Of a DNA stretch of 64,000 nt, positions 1 through 12,138 are shown piece by piece. Source of the stretch: Daucus carota subsp. sativus (lineage: Eukaryota > Streptophyta > Magnoliopsida > Apiales > Apiaceae); NCBI RefSeq assembly GCF_001625215.2, contig NC_030381.2, forward strand, positions 40,980,689 through 41,044,688, in the 5' to 3' direction. Within the stretch, counting starts at the first letter, position 1, and every line of letters starts with the position of its first letter. The notes under the pieces were generated by a model. It had not been told where the DNA came from. It saw only the letters and a program-made list of their open reading frames with translations, and searched no databases. Made by a program: the position numbers and the translations under genes.

Positions 1-112
1 CACGGAAACAGCCTCCTTACTCTAAATGAGTAGGGGCATGGTATGCGTACATTTTACCCTCCCCAGACCCTGCTCTAAGCGGGATATATTGGGTTTGTTT
101 GGCTTGGTTTGG
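1..112 (+). mobile_element. 3' part of a SINE (Au/TS-like), cut by the window edge
   Basis: The stretch has the layout of the 3' half of plant Au/TS-type SINEs: an AACAGCCTCC start, a GCGTACATTTTACCCTCC block, CCAGACCCTGCTC, and a GGGATATATTGGGTTTG tail that runs into a TTTGG-rich end. The 5' half, with the Pol III A and B boxes, lies outside the window. The family assignment is from memory of the conserved 3' block and was not tested by search. Confidence 0.6.
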
Positions 113-324
113 TTTTATATTTAAAAATTATGTCCAAAAGCAATATCTCATAAATATATTAAAAAGTAATGTCCAAATGATTGAGGATATTATTTTGTAT
201 ATAAATTTCAATAGCATTTCGTATAATTATGTATTATTGTTAGAATAATTGAAGTAGTATTTGAGAAAAGGGAAAAGAAGTAGTATTTGAGAAAAAAGAA
301 AAAGAGAGAAGGAATAGCATTTGG

Positions 325-601
325 TAGTTGATCAAAGAAGGGATTTATATTCTTTTGATCACATGTTCGAATCTCAAAGGTGAAGAAGAATTTGTGATCA
401 TGCCTCATGCATCTGAGCATGAGCCTGTCACCTGAGTGCGGTATACCGATCTGAGCCTAAGTGCGGATTACCTTGGTGAGTCTGTCGCTTAAGTGCGGTT
501 TACCTTGATTCACGTGGTTTGCAGGCTATTGTGTGAGCTCGTGAGTTTACTGACAGCGCACCCAAAGGATGGTGACTGCGAGTTTCTACGTTAAAGAAAA
601 A
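325..601 (+). mobile_element. tRNA-derived SINE with 12-bp target-site duplication
   Basis: A 277-bp element is bracketed by an exact 12-bp direct repeat, AATAGCATTTGG, at 313-324 and 602-613. Near its 5' end it carries a Pol III B-box match, GTTCGAATC (about 365-373), with a degenerate A-box-like stretch about 40 bases upstream. The 3' part (GAGCTCGTGAGTTTACTG, GCACCCAAAGGATGGTGACTG, then an A-rich tail) resembles the conserved 3' end of several plant SINE families. Three AAGTGCGG/GAGTGCGG words lie in the middle. Clean duplications and A-rich tail indicate insertion by LINE-type target-primed reverse transcription. Confidence 0.75.
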
Positions 602-613
602 AATAGCATTTGG

Positions 614-1551
614 AAAAAAATAATAAGAGAAAGATGCGTCGAGAAAAAAATTAAATTTTTTATTAATAAATTAGTTTAGGATATGCATAATGCACCTTAA
701 AATAAGACATATCATGTTAGTAGCACAAATTTTCACGCAAAACCATGTTGAGAAGTTAAAGTGATCGATCTTAAGTAAATATTAAAGAAAAAATTATTTA
801 TTATTTGAAGAAATCGAAAGATATATTTTAAAATAAATTAAATATATTTTTCATATAATTTCTTAGTTTTCTCAAATTATATTATGTACATAAATTTCAG
901 TCAAGTCAAGATATATTCAATTTAGCCGGTCATAATACATGAACTAACTTTCACTTGTAGCCTCGCTTTGAAGTATATGACGGCTTACTGCAAGGACACG
1001 TGAATCAGAGAACCCGTCCCACAAAAACTAAGCTCTCCAAAACCCCAATTCACCAAATACCAAATTACCAAGACTTATTACATTCCATATGTAATCATAT
1101 TAAAGTTCCCAGAGATTCTGTCCAAAAAAAAAAAGAAAAAAGGTTCCCAGAGATGTAAAAAATTATTTCAGCATATCAAACATATACTAAGACGGTTAAG
1201 AAGTTAGCCAGCCACATAAAACCGGAGTCTAAAACCGGGGTCAGAAGAATACTATACAAACCATACATACAACCATCTCAACAGGAAAAACCTGCAGATT
1301 TTAATGAAATGAAACTAGTGACGGGATTAGTATTTTATGTACCAAAAATGCCTTGATATTTGAAACTGGTTAGTTAAGAATTTGGTCTGGCTTAAGGCAG
1401 AAGCAGCAACCAAACTGACATCTTAAACCCATCGTCTCAGAAAGGCTGAGGTTAGAGGAAAGATACTATCGACTGTTCAAACTCCAAACCGAGTCGGGTA
1501 TTTATACGACTCCATTGATCAGACTACGAAGCTGAAGAGAGTGACTAAATT
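614..1551. other. AT-rich spacer and 3' flank of the EPC-related gene
   Basis: No coding potential is visible. The part next to 1552 probably includes the 3' untranslated region of the minus-strand EPC-related gene; I could not place its poly(A) site. Confidence 0.5.
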
Positions 1552-4500
1552 TCATTCAGATAAGCTCTCATTTTTACCTTCATTCAGGCTATAAGAGGTT
1601 TTCAGTGCTTCAGCAGTAATAATAGCAGACGCTGCCCTACTTCTAGCAAGGTCTGCTCTATAAAGCAATCTCTGCGCTTTTTCCCTTTTAAATCTTGCAA
1701 AATGAGACACACGCTTGGCTGCATTTGATGCCTCACGCACACCAAGCTCATCAAGATCTCGCACACCAAACTGCATATTCCCTGTCCCTGGGTACACCTC
1801 CGACTGGTAATGCATTTGAATTGGCCGATCCGGGAACTCAATGTCACGCCGCTGCACCCCATTTCTCTTTCCAGGTGTTCTATGGTTGTATGAAGGCGAT
1901 GCATGCAAATTGCTACGAGGCATTATTGCCCCAATCTTTTTTGACTTGTTTTTGTAAAGTTTGGGGTGATTATCATAGTCAGGTGCGCCATTGTTCGGCG
2001 AAACATATTCATGGCTGCAAACATCACTTGGCGAGTAAATCCTCATTGAAGGGGAAGTATCTGAATTTTCAGGACTATAGTCAGGATACGTAGCTTTCTC
2101 ATCTCGAAATGCGAATGAATTTGATCTTCTTCCTGCAAGTGCAAAAACAAATGTGGAAAAATCAGCCACAGCACTAAGATGCTATACCGTGACCAACTAA
2201 AAAAAACACTGGGTAAGCATATATAGGATTTGTTACCAAAAGTATGACCACTATCTTGATCCCCAATGATAGCATGGGCAATGTGAATTTTCTTCTGTGA
2301 TCTATGTTTCGAACCCTTATTAGGCACTTCCAAACCACGTGGCTTTAGACAGAAAGCGAACATGGCTGGTTTTTCCACAGGTGGTGGTTTCTTCACCTTA
2401 CCTCCACGAGCAGCGGCAGTGTTGGCTTTGCTCACTAGTTGATTCCATTCTTGCAATTTCTGTTGGTACCTTTCCCAAGATGGAGGCTGATAAAGCGCAA
2501 GAATATCAGTACATTTTGTTACAAAACAACCTTATTCACTGTGAGGGCTAAACACAGCTATCTTTATACTTTTCTATAGGACAGGCAGCATAAAAATTGT
2601 CAACCTGATCAAAAATTGACTACTAGCATATGATTAACTAAAATAAGGGATATGACATGTAACCTTTCTAAGCATAAAGAATTAAAGATTTCACTTAAAA
2701 CTCAGTAAGTTTCAAATAGTGACTTTCGCTAAGGGTCTAGTTACTGAATCAGTTCATCAGTGGTACTCCTCTGTGCATTGTTTCCACTTCTATTCATAAG
2801 CAATAATATTATTCATTTATGTTGACTCGTTGAAAAAATATAATCAGAAGGTATGAACCCAATACCAAAGGCACTCAGCTAATTGTTCCTATACCACTTG
2901 TCCTTTTATATTAAATCTAATGAGCCGGGTTGGGGTACAACCATCCAAAGAAAATTTAAATAGAAGATTAATAATAAATCAAATGACCAAATGAACAAGT
3001 AAAAGTGAAATACCTGCAGCTGCCTTATCAATGGATACCCAGTTTTCTTCCGCTTTTGCTGCCAATGTTGGAAGATGGCATTTATTACTTCACCCGGCAC
3101 AACCCCAACCATGAGCTTTTCTAATTCAGCAACGGTAAAGTCATCACGTCGTTGAGCATAGGCAACCTTCTCTAATGTATCCATAGTTTTTTCAAAAAGA
3201 TCATCAGTAATTGCCACATGACAAGTTTCCTGGGTTTGAAAATCGATCCATTGCTCATCTTCACTATCCATGTCATATAAGATCTTTGATGGATTCATAG
3301 CCATGTCAATATCATCCTCAATCTGCCGGAAGTACCTGGGAGAACGAGTAAATGGAAGTTTTTCCATATTAGCTTCACACTCCTCCACTAAATGTACACC
3401 AGGTATAGGAATGTTTTTCACAGAAGCTGCACGAATGTTGCGGTTATAACACTCCTCATGCATTTCCTTAAACAGCATCCATTGACCCCTGTCAGGGAAT
3501 TCCAAGGCCCAGTCTTTTCCTCCTTTCCACATCATGGCATGTGTGTAACGGTTTGTTGACCCAGGTTGGAAGACATGAAGTACTTTGTGCGAATACCTTG
3601 TACTTCCAGAAAACTTGACAGCAAGTCTCCACTCATTTTGATCTGCAACTTCTAGGGTAACACGAGCCCCATATTCTCTCCAGCATCGATCCCCAAGAGT
3701 TATTAGAACATTTGAATCACATGCTAATAACTCCAAGTTTCTCTGGGAACCTTTAGTGTCATCATATGTCCTCTTTTCACTGGCTCGCCTAACTCGCCGG
3801 AAAGGATGCCCATTCTGATTTAGAGGTTTATGTCTCGGACTAAATTCTGAACCAGCAAAAGGCATAGCATAATGGACCTGAGTTCGTGGTTTCCTGGGTC
3901 CAGTGCCAAAGCCACTGTGAACAACATTTATTCTCTCACCATGCCAAGCAGGAGAGATTTCTCCAAGAGGCGAGGAATTCAAGTTTCTTGTGTTGGGAGT
4001 CCAAAAATTTGTGGGACTAAAAGTGTTGGGGCTCGTAATTATTCCATCGCTCGTAGCAGAAATATAATCAGAAACCCTCGATACACCAGGCGATTTACCA
4101 AGAATGCTGCTCTTTGCTGAATCAATCTCCGGGATTTCAACACGCATGCTATCCAAATTAAGAGAATCACTCTCCCTAGAAATACCTGAGCCCGGATCTT
4201 TATATGACATCCTATTTTTCAGTGTCAACAGCCTCTCTGGTTCTGGATTGTGACTTTCCCTATTCAGGGAGTGGGCAATAACATTAGTACTTATACATCC
4301 ACCGTCATTGGAGCAATTAAATGTTCCATCAGCATCTGAACCTTTATCTTTGTAATGTAGAGATGACATAGTTGTGCCACAGTTCATGCTACCAGTCAAA
4401 GGATGAGTTTCTATCTGGCCTTTGGTATGTGATAAACATCCAGAATGCCCCTCATCTAACAAGAAAATTCCTGGAGTACTTTCAGGGACCACCGGGAAGA

Positions 4501-7500
4501 TCTCAGAACCATGTTTGGCTACAGCACAATCATTGGTTGTTGACTTTGAAGTGTTTTCTACATGATCCAAGGAACAAGCAAGTGTACACTCCCTAAGACG
4601 CACACATGCTATACTACTTTTCATCAGCAGGCTTAGATGAAGGCTACGGAATACAAGCGGTGCAGCACTAAAAGAAAGAGCGAGTGGTAGAATCCCATGC
4701 ATCACATTACAGCAAGGAGGCTGGCTCCTATTTTCCTTGCCAGTTTTAGAAAGACCGATGGGTATTATATCCTGGAAAGATTTTCTTCTAGTACCCTGAT
4801 AGAAGATGGACAAAAAGTCTAAAGTTAATAAAACTCTAATCAAAGTTTATTTATATATATTGTTAGATGCAGACAGGATTTCCTCTGTCAGTTGGCATAT
4901 CAGTTATAAATAACATGTATTACTGAGAAGCAATGCTGTTATGAAACAGGTAAGAGAGAAACAAGTATTCAAAAAGTCATAACTCCTTTAACAGCCTATT
5001 CTTGATCACCGAAGTTGGACGCTTTGGGTAGTTATTTACTTGTTTAAATAATAAAAAAACAAAAAGAAACATAATATATAGATGCAATTTTAACAGATAC
5101 CTGAAAGGAGGATTGCCAGCTAACAGAATTTATGTGTATCTGCTTGCTCCCACTTTCAAACGCTTGGATGTTCTCCAGAGTGCATTCAGGAAGAGGAAGT
5201 TTCTTAGAAAATAAACATTTCTTCTGCAAAATGGAATCTAGGTGCAACCAGCTAGAATGTTTTAATTTGGAGAAGCTGTAGAATGAAAAAATATGCTGCT
5301 TCCTAAGATCTTGTGTGCATGAGAGTTTAAATCTTATTGACGTTACTGGAATTTGCAAATCAACAGACTCCCTCGGTTTCTTTGTGTCAAAAAACATACT
5401 AAGAACAATGAAAAGAAAGGCAACAGCCTGCTTCAGGCAACCTTCAAGGAGGAAAAACCTCAAACCAACTTCATTGTCAACAAAAAGCATCTCAAAATAA
5501 ACTGTGGGCCATGTACTAACTATTGCGCCATATTGCTGCAATAATGAGAGTCGGAAATATCTGGACATCTCAGAACCAAATGGGAAATCAAGGAGAAATC
5601 GGACTGGTAATCTTACTTGAGACACAAATTTTTTAAATGGTATCAAAGCCAGGTTCAGCTTAGACATGCCATCACTACCTATCAACAACATCATCTTGCT
5701 CGGGTTGACGCTATCTAAAAGAACATTTTCCTTATCTGAAGTGGAGAACCTATCCGCAACAGTCAGCAACCCATCCTCTGTAGGTAAATTTCTCTGCACA
5801 TTGTTATTCACTGACATAGAAATAAATGCATCTTTTTTCTTGTGAAACCGTCTCCTGAAGTAAACAGTGGGTAAGCCATTCTCTTTTGAGCTAGTACGAT
5901 GCTTTGACATCACTTCCCCACCATCTGCCTCCACAGCTAATCTATCCACAGAATCAGAATAGCGTACTCCACTTGTTTGTTTTTCCAACAAACATACATT
6001 ACTATTGCGCTGTGCATTTGTGACATTTTTAGATGATGGCGATGAGTCACTGGGGGACGGATGGAACGTTTTCTGCTTTTTTACACCGGTCAAAGATTTA
6101 GCTCGATTGGAACCAGCCAACCATGATATAATAGGCTCCGACTCCAGATGACTTAAGGCGTTGGTGTCTTTTACACTCATACTTAGATCTTTTCTGGTCT
6201 CGTCAATTATTTTATCCTCAGCACAAGACGGTAGTGGCTTTCCCGCATCTGTAACTTCACTACGCAGAAGCAAGAGCATGAACCTCTCATTTTGAAGGCT
6301 AATCCATTCTTTATCCTTGTCATCATATTTCACATGATGAAGTTTCCTCTCTTCATCATAATCATTGACAAGCCCATGATACCACCTCTCGTCCAATGGC
6401 CAAAACACCTTGATCCTTTTGTTTAAAAACCACCTAGGATCTTTGTCCATATACACAACTTCATAGAAATGGCGTCGCTTGCGAGGACGTCCTTTCTCTT
6501 TGTGGTTATACCTTGGTCTCAGTAATCTGCTAGCAGTATCAGGAGAAGGGCAATCCGAACTAGCTTGCATGTTCTCTGCGTGACTACCAGTGTCTCCACC
6601 AGAATGACTTAAGGAAGATTTGCTTTTGCAAGAAGGCCCAGTGCACCGAGGATCGAATCGAGATGAAAGCATCATGGCTGCATTTTTCTCGAGATTTTCC
6701 TCATTATCTGTGGAATCTTCAGAAGTACTTTCTGTGTGGCCAACTGCAGGTTGAGCTTTATCTGCAAATTCTAAACTATCCAACGGCAGGCCCTTTCTTT
6801 TCTTCCCATGTTTCTGCTCTTTTTTAGAAGATGCATCAGCGACTTTTCCTTCATCAGTAATAACCTTTTTTCTTCTCTTCTTAGCATGCTGCGGTGTACT
6901 CGGTAAAGCAGTTGCACAATCCTTAAAATCAGTGTTCAGCATGGCAGTCTGATCAACCAAGTCTCCTCGATCAATAATCAACTGTTCTATTCTCTTTTCA
7001 TCAGCATCACGTATATTCAGTTTATCTACGGTAGTATCCTTCCGATCAGGGTTCGAATTGACAGTTTGATCAACTGAGCTTCCTTTATCAACAACCAACG
7101 GTTCTCTTCTCTTCTTAGCATGCTGGGGTATTCTTGGTATTGCAGTCGCACAATCCTTCTGGTCAGAGTTCAGATTGGCAGTCTGATCAGCCGAGCTTCC
7201 TTTATTAACAATCAAAGGTTCTCTCTTCTTGCCCTGCTGGGGTACTCTTGGTATACCAGTCGTACAATCCTTCAAATCTGTTTCCAGTTTGGCAATCTGA
7301 TCAACCGAGTTCCCTTCATCACTAATCAACTTTTTTCTTTTCTTCTTCTTTGCATGCTGGGGTATGCTAAGCACATCAGTCTCACAATCCTTCAAGTCAG
7401 AGTCCAACACTTCAGTCTGATCAACCGATTTCCCTTTATCAACAACCAACTTTCCTCTCTTCTTCTTAGCATGCAAGGGTACACTCAGTACTACAGCACC

Positions 7501-7923
7501 ACAATCCTTCAAATCAGACTTAGTTTGTCCACTCTGAACAACCGAGCTAGATGATCCCGACTGCTTCACAACATGACTCTTACTCCCAGCAGATCCTCGT
7601 TTCTTTCTCGGAACCCTGACAGCATCACCACCACCATCAAAACCAACTGATAATCCACCCACTCCACCACCTCTATCCATACCCTGACCCAATTCCGACT
7701 TCCCCAAGCTCCCATTATCGACACTAGTCCTACTCTTTTTCACCTTTGTCTCGCCACTACTTTCCACATTATCTTTCCCCTTCCTCTTTCTCACCTTCTT
7801 ACCACCATCATTTACACCACCACTCTTCCCCTTCCCGCACCCATCATCCGAACCCTGATTATCCACAAACCCACTTTCTTTCGAGATCACCGCACTTGTC
7901 GACTTCACTAAACTATTTTCCAT
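1552..7923 (-). CDS. Enhancer-of-polycomb-related chromatin protein (EPCR type), 1811 aa
   Basis: Four coding exons on the minus strand: 7923-5101, 4795-3014, 2486-2237 and 2132-1552, all with GT-AG introns and joined frames. The ATG at 7923 is the first in frame. In order the protein has a lysine/glycine/serine-rich N-terminus, six tandem repeats of about 39 aa (residues ~135-365), a Tudor-like domain (~480-550, around FYEVVYMDKDPRWF and KVFWPLDERWYHG), a long linker, and a C-terminal enhancer-of-polycomb region (~1270-1460, including WMLFKEMHEECYNRNIRAAS and YDMDSEDEQW). A basic tail ends the protein (KREKAQRLLYRADLARSRAA). Enhancer-of-polycomb proteins are scaffold subunits of histone acetyltransferase complexes. 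The large plant-specific EPC-related members are known from the PEAT chromatin complex, which is the best inference here. A 5'-UTR intron is likely (donor near 8186, acceptor near 7990). The family call is firm; the exact orthologue is not. Confidence 0.93.
6830..7519 (-). repeat. Six-unit coding tandem repeat (about 39 codons each) in the EPC-related gene
   Basis: Six consecutive units lie inside the first coding exon. Each begins with a D-x-KDC-like motif, then a P-x-HAKKR-like basic cluster, then a DKG/DEG and VDQT motif. The reverse-strand word ACAATCCTT that encodes KDC recurs at 7501, 7384, 7264, 7150 and 6915, giving periods of 117, 120 and 114 bases and then about twice that across a diverged fifth unit. 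All indels between units are multiples of three, so the frame is kept. Confidence 0.9.
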
Positions 7924-8290
7924 CAAAAAAAACTCAATTCAAACCCTCCACACAAAAACCCCCAAATTTCATATCCCATCATAAGCCTACAAACCCCAAT
8001 TTCAGATCTGAAAATACAAAAACAACCTATCAAATCATCATACATTAACATATATTCACACATTTGAGCAAGAAACTAACAATAAACAACGATTCAAATG
8101 AAAAACTAGCTAAAATATCCCAAAAAATAGGGGGAAACTTGAGAAATTTAAGAAGAATAATGAAAAGGAACATGAATTAAAACGTACCTGCCTCGGAATT
8201 AACGAGGCATCGCAAATCGAGTCGTTGAAGGAGTGAATTTAGGGTTTTTTATTTGGGGAGAAAGTGATAGAGAGAGGCAGTTCAATTGGG
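7924..8290 (-). promoter_or_regulatory. Probable 5' UTR with intron and proximal promoter of the EPC-related gene
   Basis: On the minus strand a GAGGCAG/GTACGT donor (intron start about 8186) and a TTTGTAG/GCTTATG acceptor (about 7990) suggest a leader intron. The sequence near 8250-8275 (CTCTCTATCACTTTC read on the minus strand) is typical of plant leaders. No TATA box could be assigned with confidence. Confidence 0.45.
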
Positions 8291-9172
8291 AACCCTAATT
8301 CCTCTTCTCATTTGATTTCAATTGTTTATTTCTCCCTATTTTTAGGTTAATATATAAAAATATATAAGAACTGCTCTTTTTCTCCATTTTTTTATTTTGT
8401 TATTTCTTTCGTGAAGAGTATGCCAAGAAAGTGTAGACGGTAAAGAGTTATTTAATTCTCACAAATATAAGTGTAGTTCAAATATTAGTATCTCGGTTCT
8501 GCTTTTAAATCACTTTTAACCCTTCCAAAGCACGGACCGATATATATTTCGTAATTTATTATTTATAATTTAAATTTTAACATCATGTTATTAAAATTTT
8601 AGTATTAAAGAATTGAATTTTAATTAAATTATATTAACAAACTAATCATATTTTCTCATAGAAATTTAACTTTTACAATTTATTATCAATTTATAAATAT
8701 TTTTCTGTTATTAATATGTGATAATTTATTAATCAAATAATTTTAAATCATATTTCATATTTCATATATTTTAGCATATTAGAGTTAGAAAGGGTTATGT
8801 AATGATTCTGTTTGTATTGAAATAGAACACGTTAGAATTAAAATAAGTTAACGTAGGTTCTTGTTAAAAAATGATATTCAAAATTGTATGTCTATAATTT
8901 TATTTTTAACATCAATATATTTTCTTTATGAGATATTATATGCTAATGTATCGTCATGAGTGTTTTTTAGTATTTGAAACTGTTCAAGAATGTAAGAGTA
9001 ACAGACCTCCGCACGCTGTTATAGTTCCAAAAAAAGAGTACCAAATCGAAAAAACATAACTAAAATCTTGGACTACAGATTATAAACATGTTGGTTTATT
9101 ATAATATAATTATATACTTCGTAATTTATTATTTATAATTTAAATTACTGTAGTGTGTGTGTATATATACAT
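8291..9172. other. AT-rich intergenic spacer with a 30-bp direct repeat
   Basis: No gene is visible. The words CGTAATTTATTATTTATAAT followed by TTAAATT occur at about 8550-8577 and again at about 9120-9147 as a direct repeat. This could be the trace of an insertion or of replication slippage. The remainder is low-complexity AT sequence. Confidence 0.5.
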
Positions 9173-9886
9173 GGGTCTAGGTCCCTAGCATATGTATGCT
9201 GAGGACCTGTTAAAAAACGGGTTAATTATCAAGTTGGTCACTGAAGTGGGTTTAATGTATCAAATTGGTCACTGAACTCAAAACGGTATCAAGATGGTCA
9301 CTGAAGTGGCTATAAATATCAAACAATTACCTTGAAATATAAGTTCAAGCAGTAAAAATATTATTTATAAAGTTTTACACATTATTTTTTAATGTTACCA
9401 AAACCAAGTAAAAGGTTATGACTTCTAGTATTTAAAATAATATATTTATATTTTATCGAGTTTATTTATTATTTATATTTTATTATATAGTTATTTTTTT
9501 TATTTTAATTAAAAATAAATAATAAATAAACTTGATAAAATCTAAATATATTATCATAAATATTAGAAGTCATAACCTTTTTGTTGGTTGTGGTAACATT
9601 CAAAAATAATGTGTAAAACTTTATAAATAATATTTTTACTGCTTGAACTTAAATTTCAAGATACTTGTTTGATATTTATGGCCATTTCAGTGACCATCTT
9701 GATACCGTTTTGAGTTCAGTGACCAACTTGATACATTAAGCCCACTTCAGTGACCAACTTGATAATTAACCCGTTAAAAAACATACAATTTTCTGGCCGT
9801 TGGATGTATATCCAGGATCCAGCGGCCAGGATCAAAACAAAATTTTAGCACGTCGAGCGCTTTTTTACGGACGGAGACCTGGACCC
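9173..9886. mobile_element. Older MITE with GGGTCTAGGTCC ends, split by the 9219-9772 insertion
   Basis: The left end GGGTCTAGGTCC (9173) and right end GGACCTGGACCC-like sequence (ending 9886) are imperfect inverted copies. Between the inner insertion and the right end lies GGATCCAGCGGCCAGGATC, a block seen in many plant MITEs. Without the inner element the MITE would be about 150 bp. Flanks TATATACAT and TATATCTAT may be a decayed 9-bp target duplication. Confidence 0.55.
9219..9772. mobile_element. Foldback MULE-like MITE, 554 bp, with exact 10-bp target-site duplication
   Basis: The element starts GGGTTAATTATCAAGTTGG and ends with the inverted copy. The two arms are near-complementary for roughly 250 bp each, so the whole element can fold into one hairpin with its loop near 9490. 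The arms contain three copies of the GGTCACTGAA word. Exact direct repeats GTTAAAAAAC flank it at 9209-9218 and 9773-9782. Long terminal inverted repeats starting with G and a 9-10 bp target duplication are the signature of Mutator-like elements. There is no coding capacity. Confidence 0.85.
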
Positions 9887-10271
9887 TATATCTATTTGAT
9901 AATGATGATAAACAGATAAATCACATATGTCTGATATATATTCTTAAATAAGAATTGTATTTATATTATTTAGTATACTAAGGATGGGTACATTTTTTTC
10001 ATGATTTAATCTACTTATTTTACCGATTAATTATATACTTGCATCAATAGGTATTTTTATCTTCAAAAATTTATAAACTCATAGATCGATCTAAAATAAA
10101 ATAAAAAGCAATTAATTGAAAAATATAAATAAATAATTAAATATAATATAAAATAAGAAAAGTAAAAGTATGAGGGTAAAAATTAAAATGCAGAAGACAG
10201 AAGAAAAGAGGGGAGAAATAAAAAGAGGATAATGAAAAAGGAGATCGAAAATAGAAATTGCGGAGAAAGGG
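9887..10271 (+). promoter_or_regulatory. Upstream region of the PITH-domain gene
   Basis: The segment is AT-rich, with a purine-rich stretch just before the ATG (10190-10270, AGAAGAGGGGAGAAATA-like) that probably forms the 5' leader. I could not define a TATA box or start site. Confidence 0.4.
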
Positions 10272-12074
10272 ATGGCTGCTTGTACGCACGATCACAGCTG
10301 CGAAGAACACGATTGTTCTTCCGATTGGTCTCTCTACAAACACATTGATCTTCCCAAGGTAACGAACAAAAAATCTCTCCCCAGCTTTGATTTCTTTCTC
10401 AACTCTTTTGTTTCTTCAATTCACACTCGTTTCTAGTTGCTCCCAAATTTTCGGCCTCTTTTATGTACTAATTTGTTTTGATTGAATAAACAACGTTGCT
10501 CAAGCTGAAACATGTTATTGATTCTGTAAAACTAACAAGATAAAGTGTAGTGACAAGAATTGAGATGATTCCAGGCTGCTCCTCAGCTTTCCCCGTATTC
10601 TGTATGAATTGCTAGTTAGATACCTAATTGACAAGTCTCGTCTTCTGGAACTCGTATATTGATTGATAAAGATTACTAAACTTGAGAAAATTAGAATGGT
10701 TCAACTGCGATTTGTCGACAAGTTTTGGTGCTTCAAACATTGCGGACTTCGTTCATATTCTAGCTTATAACATTGATGTGGTCAACCTAAATCTAGCTCA
10801 CAGGCTTAAGTATCTTTATGTTACTCCTTTAGTCCTTTTTACTTGGGTTTCATCTATTATCTCAAATTCAAATAGCTTAACGAGTTGCACTGTTTAATTC
10901 TTAATGCCCTTACGATTATGAATGTAAGCTTATCAAATGACTATATTCTTCTTGAATTATTTTCAGTACAGTATATGTTTGGAAAAGGAAAATCCCAAAT
11001 TACACTTTTCAACATAGCAAAAAACATCATTGAAAATTTTTAAGTAGTTATTCCTTTATTTTATATATTAGTGTTTATTAATAAGTTTTATAATCAACTA
11101 TGATGGTGATTGAACTTAAGCTTCCTTATATGATTTAAGAAGTTCTTTTACTGTTGTTGTCAAGGTGTCTGCTTTGAATGAGGCTGTTCCAGGAAGTGTA
11201 AAGTCAGTTTTTAAAGCTTGGGAACAGCGTTTGAGTATTTCAGAGGTAAATGTTAAATTGCATCTCATCTGATTTCATGTTCACATGCAGGTTTTTCTAT
11301 TGTTCGGAAGGTAGATCTAATTTGAATAGTTTTCATTATTTGGACTCTTTAAATAGACAACCACACATTTTTCTATCTTATGGCTGAAATCTTCACCGAT
11401 TTCTAGGAGTTTAGTGTCCAATCTGACAAGTGATAGTCCAATTTTATCTTTGGTAAATGAAAATAATTAACAAAACAGATGCCCTTTTTCATATTTTTAT
11501 ATTAGAATGTTGTCATGAATTTGTATTTTATAATAAATTGAATATAGGGAGAACTATACAGGTAGTCAGAGCATGATATCATGTTAAGAAAATTGCCTAT
11601 ATATGCTTTAGGTGAATAGCTAGGGGAACAGAAGGATCAAATTATTACCTTTATATATTTTAAAATATATTTATTAATGCTTATTCTCAGTACCTGGCCA
11701 TTTTATGCTATTAACGAAGTGCTTTGATATTAACTTTAGACACTTCAATTATTTTCGACAATGGTGTGTGCTTTTGCTTATGATAGGGTCACTTGGAAAG
11801 CAACGAGGGGGATCCAGAGTTGATCGTTTTCATTCCGTAAGTGTTTATTGAATTCTTTTTGGCCATTCATATATATGTCATGCTGGGAAGTACTTCGATT
11901 GCTTCAGTCACCTTTACAATTTTACCTGTTGATCTAATTAGGCTACTTTAATTGCTTAATTTACTTTACCTGATGATTTTATTGGTTTAGTTGTCTACAC
12001 TGGAACCCAATCCAGATATGTAGTTTATGTCACTGTATGTACTAATCCCTACTTGACGCCACTTTACACACACA

Positions 12075-12138
<64 letters not shown>

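Noticed and set aside
7120..7554. 144-codon plus-strand open frame with repeated hydrophobic motifs
   Set aside because: It is the antisense shadow of the tandem repeat in the EPC-related gene; the periodicity comes from that repeat and the residues resemble no family.
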